From assembly GCA_027625095.1 (NCBI GenBank), contig JAQBXN010000013.1, positions 1 to 64,000 of the forward strand: a stretch of DNA of 64,000 bases, in the 5' to 3' direction. A program made the position numbers and the translations under genes. Shown one piece after another: positions 32,453 through 41,337 of this stretch. Under the pieces are notes generated by a model that saw nothing but the letters and a program-made list of their open reading frames with translations, ran no database searches and was not told where the DNA came from. Position 1 is the stretch's first letter; each line of letters opens with the position of its first letter. This DNA comes from Planctomycetota bacterium (GTDB lineage Bacteria; Planctomycetota; PUPC01; JACPCR01).

Positions 32453-33877
32453 TCACTCTGCCAGCTCTGTCCAGGCGGACAGATACTTCTTGAAGAGTGA
32501 ATCAATCATCGGAAAATCATATTTTTGCATAAGCGGCGTAATGCTTTCTGGTGCGGCTGTTTCCATAGCGGCGATGACCAGATGAAGGTGGTCCATATGC
32601 GACCTGGTTGAATTGCAAAGTGCCTTCGCGCCTTCCTTTTGAAAGAGTTGGAAGAAGTCTGTGAGCCACTCGGATCCAAGCCTGTCTGAAACCTCCAGCA
32701 GGAACGCGCTCATGATGTCCGGTGTCATTTCCGCAAACTTCCTCTTTTGCGACAGGTATTGCTTCCCGGCTTCCCGGCACTGCTGCTCGGCTCTTGTGAT
32801 GTCCTGTATGAGGTTTTGATAACCCGTGCCTTCAGGCTCATTTTCACTGAAGCGTTGGGCCACAAGGAAAGTCGCCGCTGAGGCCAGACCCTCCGTAAAA
32901 TTTCGATAGATTCTTATCCGGCTCGTCGGTTTCAGAATGGCGTCAGCAAGAGCTTCTGAAGATCCGGTCTGAAAATTGTTGCTCATCTCGAGGCAGATAC
33001 TCAACCAGGGCGGGTGATCAGGCTGCCAGGAGTTCGAGCCGATGTGAATGGGGTTACCGCTATGAGTGAAACTGATGCTGGGGTCGTAAAGAATCCCGAT
33101 GCGTTCACCACCGAAGGGCGTATTCCCTGTCAGAGATTGGAGATGTTCATAAACCATGTCGGCTAAATTGAGCGTGAACCGTCGATTCTTTCCCGTCTGA
33201 TAGTTCCTCGGGAGTTTCAAGTAAGTCTGGCTGCCATCCAGCAGGATCAGTTTTCCGTTTGAGCCTTGGTAAAAGAGTTGGTCTTTGCTCCTGCCTTTCC
33301 AGATGCCGTCCGACGTGAGAATCTGAAGCCACCACCTGTAGCCTGAAGCAAGACGTGAATCCTTAAGACGCGATCCCGCAAATCTCCATCGATTTGCAGC
33401 CATGGAGGAACTCTCCCACCTCTGTCGTCCGTCGAGAGTGTCCAACCTGAGGGTGAATTCCGCGTTTGGATACTCCGACCATTCGAACCGGACCGGTCTG
33501 ATGCGGCTGACTGTCTTGCGTTGAAAACCATGCTCATGAGGAGGCCGCTGAGGGACTCCCCCGAAGCATTCAAGAGCAGGCAACCGTCTGAGCGGGTCAT
33601 TGGGCGACAGGTGGAAATTGAAGGTGCTCCACTGGACCGGTATTTCTTTCACCGGATGTGTGATCAGAAAGTACTCGCCGAAGGGCAGGTCATTGATGAC
33701 GAGTTGTCCGGCGTCATCCGAAAAGTGCGAGCCAAGGAGTGGCCCGGACTTTTTGTGCAGATTCACTTGCACTCTAAATGGAGCGCCGTGTTTGAAGAAC
33801 GCCGCCCGGATGCTGCCCCTGTCCTTTGCTTCGCCTGAATGAAGGAGAGAAGAGAAGCAGAGTAGGAGGAATGGCAT
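32453..33877 (-). CDS. Secreted hypothetical protein
   Basis: About 474 residues with a signal peptide (MPFLLLCFSSLLHSGEA) when started at 33877, which also removes an overlap with the upstream gene; the frame stays open to 33949. The body is beta-rich, with many Trp/Tyr (RFEWSEYPNAEFTLRLDTLD) in the first half. The second half is helical and Leu-rich (DYLS, ITRAEQQCREAGKQYL). Nothing resembling a catalytic motif is visible. It follows the toroid protein on the same strand, separated by about 10 bp, so a shared operon is likely. I do not recognise the family. Confidence 0.6.
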   Translation of the reverse strand: MPFLLLCFSSLLHSGEAKDRGSIRAAFFKHGAPFRVQVNLHKKSGPLLGSHFSDDAGQLVINDLPFGEYFLITHPVKEIPVQWSTFNFHLSPNDPLRRLPALECFGGVPQRPPHEHGFQRKTVSRIRPVRFEWSEYPNAEFTLRLDTLDGRQRWESSSMAANRWRFAGSRLKDSRLASGYRWWLQILTSDGIWKGRSKDQLFYQGSNGKLILLDGSQTYLKLPRNYQTGKNRRFTLNLADMVYEHLQSLTGNTPFGGERIGILYDPSISFTHSGNPIHIGSNSWQPDHPPWLSICLEMSNNFQTGSSEALADAILKPTSRIRIYRNFTEGLASAATFLVAQRFSENEPEGTGYQNLIQDITRAEQQCREAGKQYLSQKRKFAEMTPDIMSAFLLEVSDRLGSEWLTDFFQLFQKEGAKALCNSTRSHMDHLHLVIAAMETAAPESITPLMQKYDFPMIDSLFKKYLSAWTELAE

Positions 33878-33887
33878 AAGAACTCGA

Positions 33888-34955
33888 TTACTGAAATCGC
33901 GGCTCGACCCGGTAATCCTCATCGCATGGCAGACGGCTGTTATCCACATTCAAAATCAGGACTGCCATAGCCGTGGTAAATACGGAGCCCATGGCGATCG
34001 TGTTCTGCGCGTTGCCGGGTGGAAAGGACACGCTGCCATCGGAACTCTGGTGATCCTGAAGCTGGTTCATGATTCGCTTCTTTGTCTCGGCATACAATTC
34101 TGGCTCGTCCATGAATTTGAGTGCCCTTAGCCGAAAAAAAGTGGCGTAAAAGTAATTCGGCCCTTTCCAGGCCTGGGGATGCTTCTCGAGCCAGAGGATG
34201 TTCTTTTTCAACATCGATGCATTTCCATCGAATCGCGCAAGGGCCCACCCGCCCATCGAACTGACGAGATTCACGGTAAGCCCGAGCGTGTCCACGCTGA
34301 GTCCACCTATCTGATCTTTGCTTTCAGCATCTGCTTTAAAAGAGCCCAGCAGGTATCGGACTCCCTGCTCCATGTTCGTCTTGGATACTTCCATCCCGTA
34401 CAGAGCGGCGGTCTGGCAGGAGAGCAATGCCCAGGCAGAGGCGCGTCTGTCGTTCGCACGGCCCTTGCTGCCTTCCATTCTCCAGCCTCCGCGGGAGGAA
34501 GAGGAACTGCTGCGATCCTGAAGACGCAGAAGGTATTTCAGCCCCCGTGAGATTCGTTGGGCAGATTCTTCTTTCAATTTCGCGTCCTTCAAAAACTCAT
34601 GGGAACAGAGCATCGCAAGCAATGCAATCGAGTGACTCTCCGTACGGAACATGTCATCACCCAGGTCGCCCGAAGCAGCACTGGTCTTAATCAAGTAAAC
34701 GGTGGCTCGCTCCAGGTGCTCAATGTCTTTGGGGTTCAGTGTCGTCTGAACACACACTAGAGCGAGCATGGCTAGTCCTGCTTTAAGGTGCGGTTGCGGC
34801 TGGCCGAACGAGCCATCCTCGTCTTGTTGCAGGCGCAAATAATCGAGTCCGCTCCGGGTAATCGTGTCTTGCGGCCCGGCATGTCCATGACACAGGAACA
34901 TAACGCAGGCAAGGACAAAACTTATTCGAATTCGAGGTGTTCCCGCTTCAATCAT
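33888..34955 (-). CDS. Secreted alpha/alpha-toroid (prenyltransferase/squalene-cyclase-like) protein
   Basis: The protein of about 355 residues has a signal peptide (MIEAGTPRIRISFVLACVMF) and repeats of the type GLDYLRLQQDEDGSFGQP, GLKYLLRLQDR..GGW and QLQDHQSSDGSVSFPPG. These are QW-like motifs of alpha/alpha barrels as in squalene-hopene cyclase or prenyltransferases. It lacks the DxDD catalytic motif of cyclases that I can see, so a binding or scaffolding role is as likely. The Ser-rich stretch DRSSSSSSRGG lies between repeats. The frame is open to 35009. Downstream lies the unknown secreted protein. The GT-C-like gene is divergent. Confidence 0.7.
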   Translation of the reverse strand: MIEAGTPRIRISFVLACVMFLCHGHAGPQDTITRSGLDYLRLQQDEDGSFGQPQPHLKAGLAMLALVCVQTTLNPKDIEHLERATVYLIKTSAASGDLGDDMFRTESHSIALLAMLCSHEFLKDAKLKEESAQRISRGLKYLLRLQDRSSSSSSRGGWRMEGSKGRANDRRASAWALLSCQTAALYGMEVSKTNMEQGVRYLLGSFKADAESKDQIGGLSVDTLGLTVNLVSSMGGWALARFDGNASMLKKNILWLEKHPQAWKGPNYFYATFFRLRALKFMDEPELYAETKKRIMNQLQDHQSSDGSVSFPPGNAQNTIAMGSVFTTAMAVLILNVDNSRLPCDEDYRVEPRFQ

Positions 34956-35147
34956 GACCTGTGTCTGCCCTTGGTTATTCGTAAAGCAAATAACTGCGTC
35001 ACTCAACAAAAATCCTGTTCCAAGTGTGGCTTGAAAAAAAACTCAAACTCATAAGATTTACTATCCGTCAGGAGTTCATTTTCTCCAACTTATCAATATC
35101 GACTCGATAACGAAATCCGGCGGTTTGAAAACTGTTCTCTGGCTGTC

Positions 35148-37085
35148 ATGAAAACCACAGTCCGTCAACAAAAACTCACCTTTCTTTGCCTCCTTGCCTT
35201 GATTGCCTCCACCCTGGCAATCTACTGGCCGATGCTGGGCGCTAATTACTACTACGATGACATGTTCCACCTGGGTTTTGTCGCTCAGAGGGACGGGCTC
35301 GGCGTATGGCTGCTCGTGCCGCATAACGACCATCTGATGCCGTTGATGCGCTTCATCTATTATGTGTGCTATCAAATGTCCGGCCTGAAAGCCCTGCCGC
35401 TGATGGCGCTGCTGATGGTGACACACTTGGCCAATGTCCGGCTTGTGTTTGCCCTCACTTCTGATTTTGCAGATCGGTGGGTGGCTAGATGGTTTGGGAC
35501 GGCGATGTTCGCATTGTCGACGGTCTATGACGAAGCGATGTACTGGCCGGGGGGCTCGCATGTTACGTTTTCACTCTTTTTCACTCTGGTGATGCTGTTG
35601 TCCATCCGCAGGTATACGAAAACGAACAGGCATGGCTGGGGCATCCTCGCCGGGGTCGCGACCTTCTGCAGTCCATGTTTTAACACGGTTGGGATTCTCT
35701 CGGCGCCGCTGGGGTGCCTGTATCTGGTGACCTGTCTTTCATCGATTCGGAAGCCAGATGAACCATGGCATCATGAGGTGAAATGGGTAACGGGCCCGAT
35801 TCTCGGAAGCTTTGTTCATCTTATTCTCGGATTTATATTTGCCTCTGAAATCACGGGCAGTGCTACGAACCGGGTAGATATCACTGGGGGCGCCTTATTC
35901 ACCCTGAAAGGTTTGGGTATTCTGGCTGCAAGACAACTCCACCTGCAGAACCCGATGATCGGACTCCCGATCATTGCTGGCCTCCTTGCGCTGGCCTGGC
36001 ATCAACAGCGCAGGTCGAGAATTTTTTTCATTGCCGTGGCCAGCCTTGCTTCATTTTTCATCGTTTTTGTCTTTCGCACATATCTTGGGGAACAGACCCT
36101 GGCCGGTTGGAGATACTACCTGTATCCGGCTTTCGGTATCAGTCTGCTGTGGGCCATGGGGGCAGATGCGGCACTTCAGTTTGGTCCAACCAGCTTACAA
36201 ATTTGGCAGAGGCGTCACCGGGCATCTGCAGTCTGTGTGCTAATGGGACTCTCGGTGATTGGACTGCTCAGTTTCAGAGCCAGCCGACAAACGGCGGCGT
36301 ATTACAAGGGGCTGACGAAAAAATCCTCCGAGTTCTATCGATTCGCGGGCCCTGTTCTCAATGACTACGTCACAAGCCGAATCAACAAGGGCCAGCGTGT
36401 CCTGTTGCCCGACAGAACCGTGTTGCCGGTCGAATTCCCTCAGTCGCTTTCATCCATATCGGGGTACCTGATTCAGAGCGATCTCTACCAGAAGATTGTT
36501 TGGACACCTGTCTTCTTCCCATTCCCCGATGATTTTTTTGAATACCTGAAGGACAAGGGGCTGGATGCCCAAACCTGGATCGCAAACTTCCCCGTTTACA
36601 CAGTTCTTGAGCCAGACCCGCCCCTGCCTCCACCGGGTACTCGCTCTGAATTGGCGATCAGAATCTGTCGATTAGATCGTGCGAACTCGCTGAACGTGAA
36701 GCTGGAAAGAGCCCCAACCTATCTGGCACAGGGCCCCCTGAAGGTCCCGGATACCTGGTCGCTCTCACTCGAACCCATGGGGGGACTGATAACATTGCCC
36801 ACGGCGCTTGAACGCGTGCGGTGGCTTTCTTTTCAGATGAAGAGCCCGCTTCAGAGCATGGGAAAAATCCGCATTCATCTTACCGGCGGCGAAACGAAGG
36901 AAATTCGTTTTGAGACTTTGGGAGGCAATCAATGGTATCGCTACGATTTTCCTCTTCGGCACGCCCTGGGTGACCAGATTGCCGAGATCGGCAGGATGGC
37001 GATAAGGCCGCTTGATAGCGGCGGCGAAATATTTTTCAAGGATCTACGCCTGCTCGATGACCTGGGAAACCAGGTCGTCGATTGA
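35148..37085 (+). CDS. GT-C-like multi-pass membrane protein with C-terminal beta domain
   Basis: The 645-residue protein has about 9-11 transmembrane segments in the first 400 residues and, in the first periplasmic loop, NYYYDDMFHL, the acidic pair expected of GT-C glycosyltransferases (ArnT/PMT-like). After about residue 400 comes a soluble domain, ending with a jelly-roll-like stretch (PLRHALGDQIAEIG...MAIRPLDSGGEIFFKDLRL). It would transfer sugar from a lipid donor to a periplasmic acceptor, but the substrate is unknown and a non-enzymatic role is possible. It starts the plus-strand pair with the toroid-type lipoprotein gene 23 bp downstream. Confidence 0.65.
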   Translation: MKTTVRQQKLTFLCLLALIASTLAIYWPMLGANYYYDDMFHLGFVAQRDGLGVWLLVPHNDHLMPLMRFIYYVCYQMSGLKALPLMALLMVTHLANVRLVFALTSDFADRWVARWFGTAMFALSTVYDEAMYWPGGSHVTFSLFFTLVMLLSIRRYTKTNRHGWGILAGVATFCSPCFNTVGILSAPLGCLYLVTCLSSIRKPDEPWHHEVKWVTGPILGSFVHLILGFIFASEITGSATNRVDITGGALFTLKGLGILAARQLHLQNPMIGLPIIAGLLALAWHQQRRSRIFFIAVASLASFFIVFVFRTYLGEQTLAGWRYYLYPAFGISLLWAMGADAALQFGPTSLQIWQRRHRASAVCVLMGLSVIGLLSFRASRQTAAYYKGLTKKSSEFYRFAGPVLNDYVTSRINKGQRVLLPDRTVLPVEFPQSLSSISGYLIQSDLYQKIVWTPVFFPFPDDFFEYLKDKGLDAQTWIANFPVYTVLEPDPPLPPPGTRSELAIRICRLDRANSLNVKLERAPTYLAQGPLKVPDTWSLSLEPMGGLITLPTALERVRWLSFQMKSPLQSMGKIRIHLTGGETKEIRFETLGGNQWYRYDFPLRHALGDQIAEIGRMAIRPLDSGGEIFFKDLRLLDDLGNQVVD

Positions 37086-37108
37086 GAACCCGCTGATTTG
37101 AGGCGTCA

Positions 37109-38170
37109 TTGCTTAAGAAACACAATCTGGTTCGACTTCGTTCGACGTTGGCTTCTGTGTCAGCCTTGCTCCTGCTTGGATGCCGGAGCCCATCTCCATT
37201 ACCCATTCAAACCAGGCCCGAACAATCGCTGGAGACGCAGTGCGACCAGGCAGTCCTGCGCGGCCTGGAATGGATTCACAAATTTATTGATGACGATGAA
37301 ACCTTTGCTGTCATCGGAATGGATGGCTTTTACATCTATCATGAACTCTCCCTCACTTCCGAGAATCATTCCCTGAGAAAACGTGCGAAAGCTCTCGCGT
37401 TGAATGACGCGCGTCGCATTTATGACAACCTGAATAAGAAGGTGGAACTCGACGCCCACGACTGTATCAAAGCGTGGGATCTGCTCGCCGAAGTGTACCT
37501 TCTCGGACTTGACCCCGAACCGCTGCTTTCAAAAGCGAGACGATCGCTTCGATTGTTGAACTCTGGAGAAAGGATTTTTGGCATTCATCGAACTTCGCTG
37601 AAGGAAGCAGATGACGCCGGCCTCTATGCCATTCTCATGGACGCTTATACCATCGAAAAAGCGGCCGCGGTCTTTCCCGGCGAAGCCTGGCCCGATTTTG
37701 GTCTCGGCCAAGTGCTGCAGTTCATTCGGAACAATAAGGAGCTGCGCTCACCGGCAAGTGAAGCCTTCGAAGAGGATGCCTTTCTCGCTACCCATACGGC
37801 CTATGTGCTCACCAATTATGGCCGGCTGCGTCTCCAGCCAGAGTCTTCCGAATGGATCACAGGCTACCTGCGCAAACACTTCCATGCGGTATTACAAAAC
37901 GAGGACATCGAGCTCGTCGCGGAATTTATTGACGTCTTTCGAAGCCTTGGACAAGACGAAAGAACCGACCCCATGATTCACCAGGGCACTGAATTCCTGC
38001 TTCGAACGCAACACTCTGACGGGAGCTGGGGCGATTGGGAAAGCGCGGAATCGTATTACGACGCTATGCACTTCACCTGGTGTGCAGTGATGGGGCTCAG
38101 ACGCAGAAGTTTTATGGAAAGCACGCCGTACGAAAAACGGATTCGGAGAATCAGCGCAGCGTTGAAGTGA
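37109..38170 (+). CDS. Lipoprotein with toroid-like C-terminal motif
   Basis: The 353-residue product carries a lipoprotein signal (SALLLLGC, lipobox LLGC) and should be anchored to a membrane by its Cys. The body is helical, with regular Leu spacing (CIKAWDLLAEVYLLGLD). Near the C terminus QHSDGSWGDWESAESYYDAM resembles the QW motif of alpha/alpha-toroid proteins. This makes it a relative of the secreted protein at 33888-34955. The start is a TTG at 37109 (MLKKHNLV); no ATG fits better. It probably forms an operon with the GT-C-like gene. Confidence 0.6.
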   Translation: MLKKHNLVRLRSTLASVSALLLLGCRSPSPLPIQTRPEQSLETQCDQAVLRGLEWIHKFIDDDETFAVIGMDGFYIYHELSLTSENHSLRKRAKALALNDARRIYDNLNKKVELDAHDCIKAWDLLAEVYLLGLDPEPLLSKARRSLRLLNSGERIFGIHRTSLKEADDAGLYAILMDAYTIEKAAAVFPGEAWPDFGLGQVLQFIRNNKELRSPASEAFEEDAFLATHTAYVLTNYGRLRLQPESSEWITGYLRKHFHAVLQNEDIELVAEFIDVFRSLGQDERTDPMIHQGTEFLLRTQHSDGSWGDWESAESYYDAMHFTWCAVMGLRRRSFMESTPYEKRIRRISAALK

Positions 38171-38173
38171 TGC

Positions 38174-38500
38174 TCACAATACAGTGATCAGACAATTCTC
38201 GGTTCCGAAGGGTGAAGTCTCACGTTTTGTGCATTCGGGATCATTTTTCCACTCGCCATCGACGATATATCGATAACGGTAGGTATCTCCCACCTTCAGT
38301 TCGGCTCGGACGTTCCACGTACCGTTCTTAAGCTTTTTCATCTTCTTGGGCTTCTCATCCCATTTGGTAAAGCAGCCAGCCAGCAGAACTTCCGAGGCAT
38401 CAGGTGCGGCGTAGCGGAAGGTCACCTTCTTTGACTTTACAGAATTGCTGATCTTCGGGGCGGTCTTTGTTGCCGCTTTCTTGGATACTTTCTTTGCCAT
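38174..38500 (-). CDS. CBM48/AMPK-glycogen-binding-like small protein
   Basis: The 108-residue protein has a Lys/Ala-rich N-terminal tail (residues 1-25, MAKKVSKKAATKTAP) followed by an early-set beta sandwich: VTFRYAAPDASEVLLAGCFTKWD, then MKKLKNGTWNVRAELKVGD-Y-YRYIVDGEWKND. This is the CBM48/AMPK-beta glycogen-binding pattern. Stand-alone copies occur in many PVC bacteria. The basic tail suggests contact with nucleic acid or an acidic partner; this is inference. It is convergent with the lipoprotein gene, ending three bases from it. Confidence 0.8.
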   Translation of the reverse strand: MAKKVSKKAATKTAPKISNSVKSKKVTFRYAAPDASEVLLAGCFTKWDEKPKKMKKLKNGTWNVRAELKVGDTYRYRYIVDGEWKNDPECTKRETSPFGTENCLITVL

Positions 38501-38653
38501 GATTCAATGACTCAACAGAGATAAAACGATGTTTTGTTTTGGTATTTTGGTTGAGCGCAACGCTCATGCCAGAGAGGATATCTCCATTGCTAGAAATGTA
38601 AATGCATTACAGCCATTACACTAAGAACATTGGCGAATCCCACGTGCCATCCG

Positions 38654-41236
38654 ATGGATGACGACCGATGCTCAATCCACTTTCAGGAAGCTAAACAATT
38701 GCGCGAAAACAGAATTCGAATTTTCGTGGTGTTCTGCGCCTGCTTCGCCATGACCGGCGCGCTACTCCAGGCAGAAGAATCGCCGTCCCGCGCAGTATGG
38801 TGGCTGGCTCAAGACAATGTGAAACCGATTGCGGAGTTGGTCAATCAGGCGGCGCCGGGCGCGGCGAGTCAGTTTCAGGATCGTATCGCCGACTTTTCGG
38901 TAACGGCAGACGGACGAGCGCTCGAGATCACAGGCACTTTCCCTGAGCCCAATATCTGGCGCTTTGACCTGACCACTTTCAAAGGGCAGTTCGATATGCG
39001 CAAGCTCTACGCCAAGATTGCCAATTGCGCTTTCCCCGACCCGGATTCCATTCACACAAAGAGGCTGGAAAGTTTCCTCGGCGACAAAGAGAAAGCACTC
39101 ACTTACACCGGTCCGTGGGAAATTCTCGGCGGCAAGTGGCTGGTCCCAACCGCGAGGGTGGCGCTCGACGGACAACACATTTACACCTCCTGGTTTGATT
39201 TGCCGAGTCTTGAAGATCAGCAGGTCGGGCGCGTTTACAGCAGTTTCGCTCTCGATATTGAAAAGGCCGGCAAGCATACGATTCGGGTCTCGTTCGATGA
39301 TTTTGTTCATCACACCCGATGGCGCCCGCCGCACTGGAGAAAGACAAAACCGGAGATCGAATACAGCATTAACGATTTGAGGCCACACCACATCGAATCC
39401 ATCGCCATTGGAATTGATGAAAGGGTGCGAATGCTCCCCGAAGCCCCACTGAAACCCGAATTCAGAGGCAAGCATCCGCGTCTCCCAAACTTAAACCCCG
39501 TGAAGGGGGAAAACCTTGGGATCAAGGACGTCGAGAATATGCTGATTCACGTGGACCTGGATCGAGGCAAACTTTGGGAGTACAGCGATGACGCGGAATC
39601 GATGGCCTCAGCCAACGATATGGATTCCGGCAAACACGCGGTCTCCTGCTCGATGGAATACGACAGCCATGTGAACCATCTGAGCCCGGAAGCGCGGAAA
39701 GAATGGGATCGGCTTTTCCAGAATCGTTTTCAACAGTACTACAATTTCTTCGTGTTCCAGCGCAACTACCATCCAACCGGCTACGCGCAAAATCACTCCT
39801 CTGCAACCATAAAGGGCCTCCTTCATGCCGGGATGGTGTGGGACAACCCGGAAGGTGAGAAATGGCTACGCTGGGGGATCATGATCTGCCGTAAACGCAT
39901 CGAGATTCTTGGTACAGATGGTGGCCTGGAATGGATGAACGAAAGCCGTGCGTACGGACTGGGATTTTTTCAGGACCCCATCGATTTCATTCGCTACAGT
40001 ACAGGGCTCGATATTTCGGATGGCCAGCCCTTTTTCGAGAATGAGTGGCGATACGCGCTGCACATGTCGCATGCATTTCCAACTTCTGAAGACCGTCGGC
40101 CGGTACACCTGAAAGTACTCGAGCAGAACAAGGGCCAGCGGCCTCAACCAAATCCAAACGTCCCGATTCCGCAAGGTATCAAAGCCGAGGAGACGCCAAC
40201 GAATTATCACTTCGAAGACGTGGACCAGGTTTACATGCGTTCAGACTGGAGCGGACAGGCCCTGCGAGCCAGGTTGTGGGCCGGCAACGTGCATGGCAAG
40301 AGAGCAGCCATCGCCAAGCGTTACAACTGGGCCCACTGCCAGGTGAACCAGGGCTCATTTATCTTGAGTAAGGGGGCCGCCCCGATCGTTCTCGAACCAG
40401 GTTCGATACGCACTTATCGAAAGACCGCGGTCAACAACAACTGCATTGTGGTTAACGACACCGACCAGTGGGGCGGAGGCCAGGTCTGGCATCCTAAGCT
40501 TGAGCCGGAACAGCTCTCAAGCATCGATTACTTCGCAGACGGCAAACTTCTCTCGTACGCACGAGCCAATCTGAAGAACGCTTACCCGCCGGAAGCAAAG
40601 ATCCGCTCGCTGTCCAGATGCCTCATTCACCTCAAGCCGGATCACTTCCTTGTCTTCGATCGGCTTGAAACCGAAGGAAACGGAAAAGCTGAGTGGCGTT
40701 TCCACTCAGCCTTCATCAATGAACAGAAACCGGGTCGATTTCTGCTCTCTTCCTACAACCGGCTGCAATCCATCTGGTCTCGGAATGGCGGGTCAAAATA
40801 TGAGGATCACTTTGCACCCAATGAAGAGATACAGGCTGAAGTCGCCTTACTGACGAACAGCGGTGCCACCAGCATTGGCATGACCGATACATACTTCCGA
40901 TGGAGTTTTTTCTCTTTGCCGCAACGTCATCTGAAAATCGTCCAGCAAGGAGCTTCCGAACTTATCCTGCTCACTGCTTTCGCGCCGAAGCTGAATTTGA
41001 GTGGAAAGGATGGAATCTATTCCGGGCGGAATGAGATGGTAGAGTGGACCGTCCTGGTGGGGGCTCAGGAAACCGGAGGCATCAAGTCCGATGCATTCAT
41101 TACTGTGGTGGCAAAGGCGAAAGATGGAAGTAGTGAAGTCCTCTGTTTTGGTGGCACAGAACTCACTATCGGTGGCAGCAAAGTGGAACGGAAAACCCCT
41201 GATCTCTTCACCCAATCAGGTGCGAAGTTGAATTAG
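38654..41236 (+). CDS. Secreted heparinase II/III-like polysaccharide lyase
   Basis: The protein of about 860 residues has a hydrophobic export segment near the N terminus (FVVFCACFAMTGALL, cleavage near LQAEE). The central part is an alpha/alpha toroid with FFVFQRNYHPTGYAQNHSSAT and MNESRAYGLG, and the C-terminal part is beta-rich with YNWAHCQVNQGSFIL, the typical second half of heparinase II/III or alginate-lyase-like families. Asn/His/Tyr residues of the catalytic site are plausible but not all assigned. ATG at 38654 is chosen over a TTG at 38630. It likely cleaves uronic-acid-containing polysaccharides by beta-elimination; the exact family (PL12, PL15 or DUF4962) is not settled. Confidence 0.7.
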   Translation: MDDDRCSIHFQEAKQLRENRIRIFVVFCACFAMTGALLQAEESPSRAVWWLAQDNVKPIAELVNQAAPGAASQFQDRIADFSVTADGRALEITGTFPEPNIWRFDLTTFKGQFDMRKLYAKIANCAFPDPDSIHTKRLESFLGDKEKALTYTGPWEILGGKWLVPTARVALDGQHIYTSWFDLPSLEDQQVGRVYSSFALDIEKAGKHTIRVSFDDFVHHTRWRPPHWRKTKPEIEYSINDLRPHHIESIAIGIDERVRMLPEAPLKPEFRGKHPRLPNLNPVKGENLGIKDVENMLIHVDLDRGKLWEYSDDAESMASANDMDSGKHAVSCSMEYDSHVNHLSPEARKEWDRLFQNRFQQYYNFFVFQRNYHPTGYAQNHSSATIKGLLHAGMVWDNPEGEKWLRWGIMICRKRIEILGTDGGLEWMNESRAYGLGFFQDPIDFIRYSTGLDISDGQPFFENEWRYALHMSHAFPTSEDRRPVHLKVLEQNKGQRPQPNPNVPIPQGIKAEETPTNYHFEDVDQVYMRSDWSGQALRARLWAGNVHGKRAAIAKRYNWAHCQVNQGSFILSKGAAPIVLEPGSIRTYRKTAVNNNCIVVNDTDQWGGGQVWHPKLEPEQLSSIDYFADGKLLSYARANLKNAYPPEAKIRSLSRCLIHLKPDHFLVFDRLETEGNGKAEWRFHSAFINEQKPGRFLLSSYNRLQSIWSRNGGSKYEDHFAPNEEIQAEVALLTNSGATSIGMTDTYFRWSFFSLPQRHLKIVQQGASELILLTAFAPKLNLSGKDGIYSGRNEMVEWTVLVGAQETGGIKSDAFITVVAKAKDGSSEVLCFGGTELTIGGSKVERKTPDLFTQSGAKLN

Positions 41237-41337
41237 AGCGACGCCTCTACGGGGTCGGAGTAACGGCTTTTCTGGGCTTGTAGGTTGCCGCTCGGGCCCG
41301 GCTAAAGCCTTTACTCCAACCCCGTAAGGCCCGCTCT
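41237..41337. repeat. Inverted-repeat element filling a convergent intergenic gap
   Basis: The left arm contains TACGGGGTCGGAGTAACGGC and the right arm, on the other strand, CGGGGTTGGAGTAAAGGCTT, with matching GAGCG ends; the two arms make an imperfect hairpin of about 36 bp. The element fills the whole gap between the lyase stop and the SGNH stop. A single arm of the same family lies at 57136-57160. It could also act as a bidirectional terminator. Confidence 0.65.

Noticed and set aside
33878..33949. Upstream starts for the unknown secreted protein that overlap the toroid gene
   Set aside because: They add residues before the signal peptide and overlap the upstream gene by over 30 bases.
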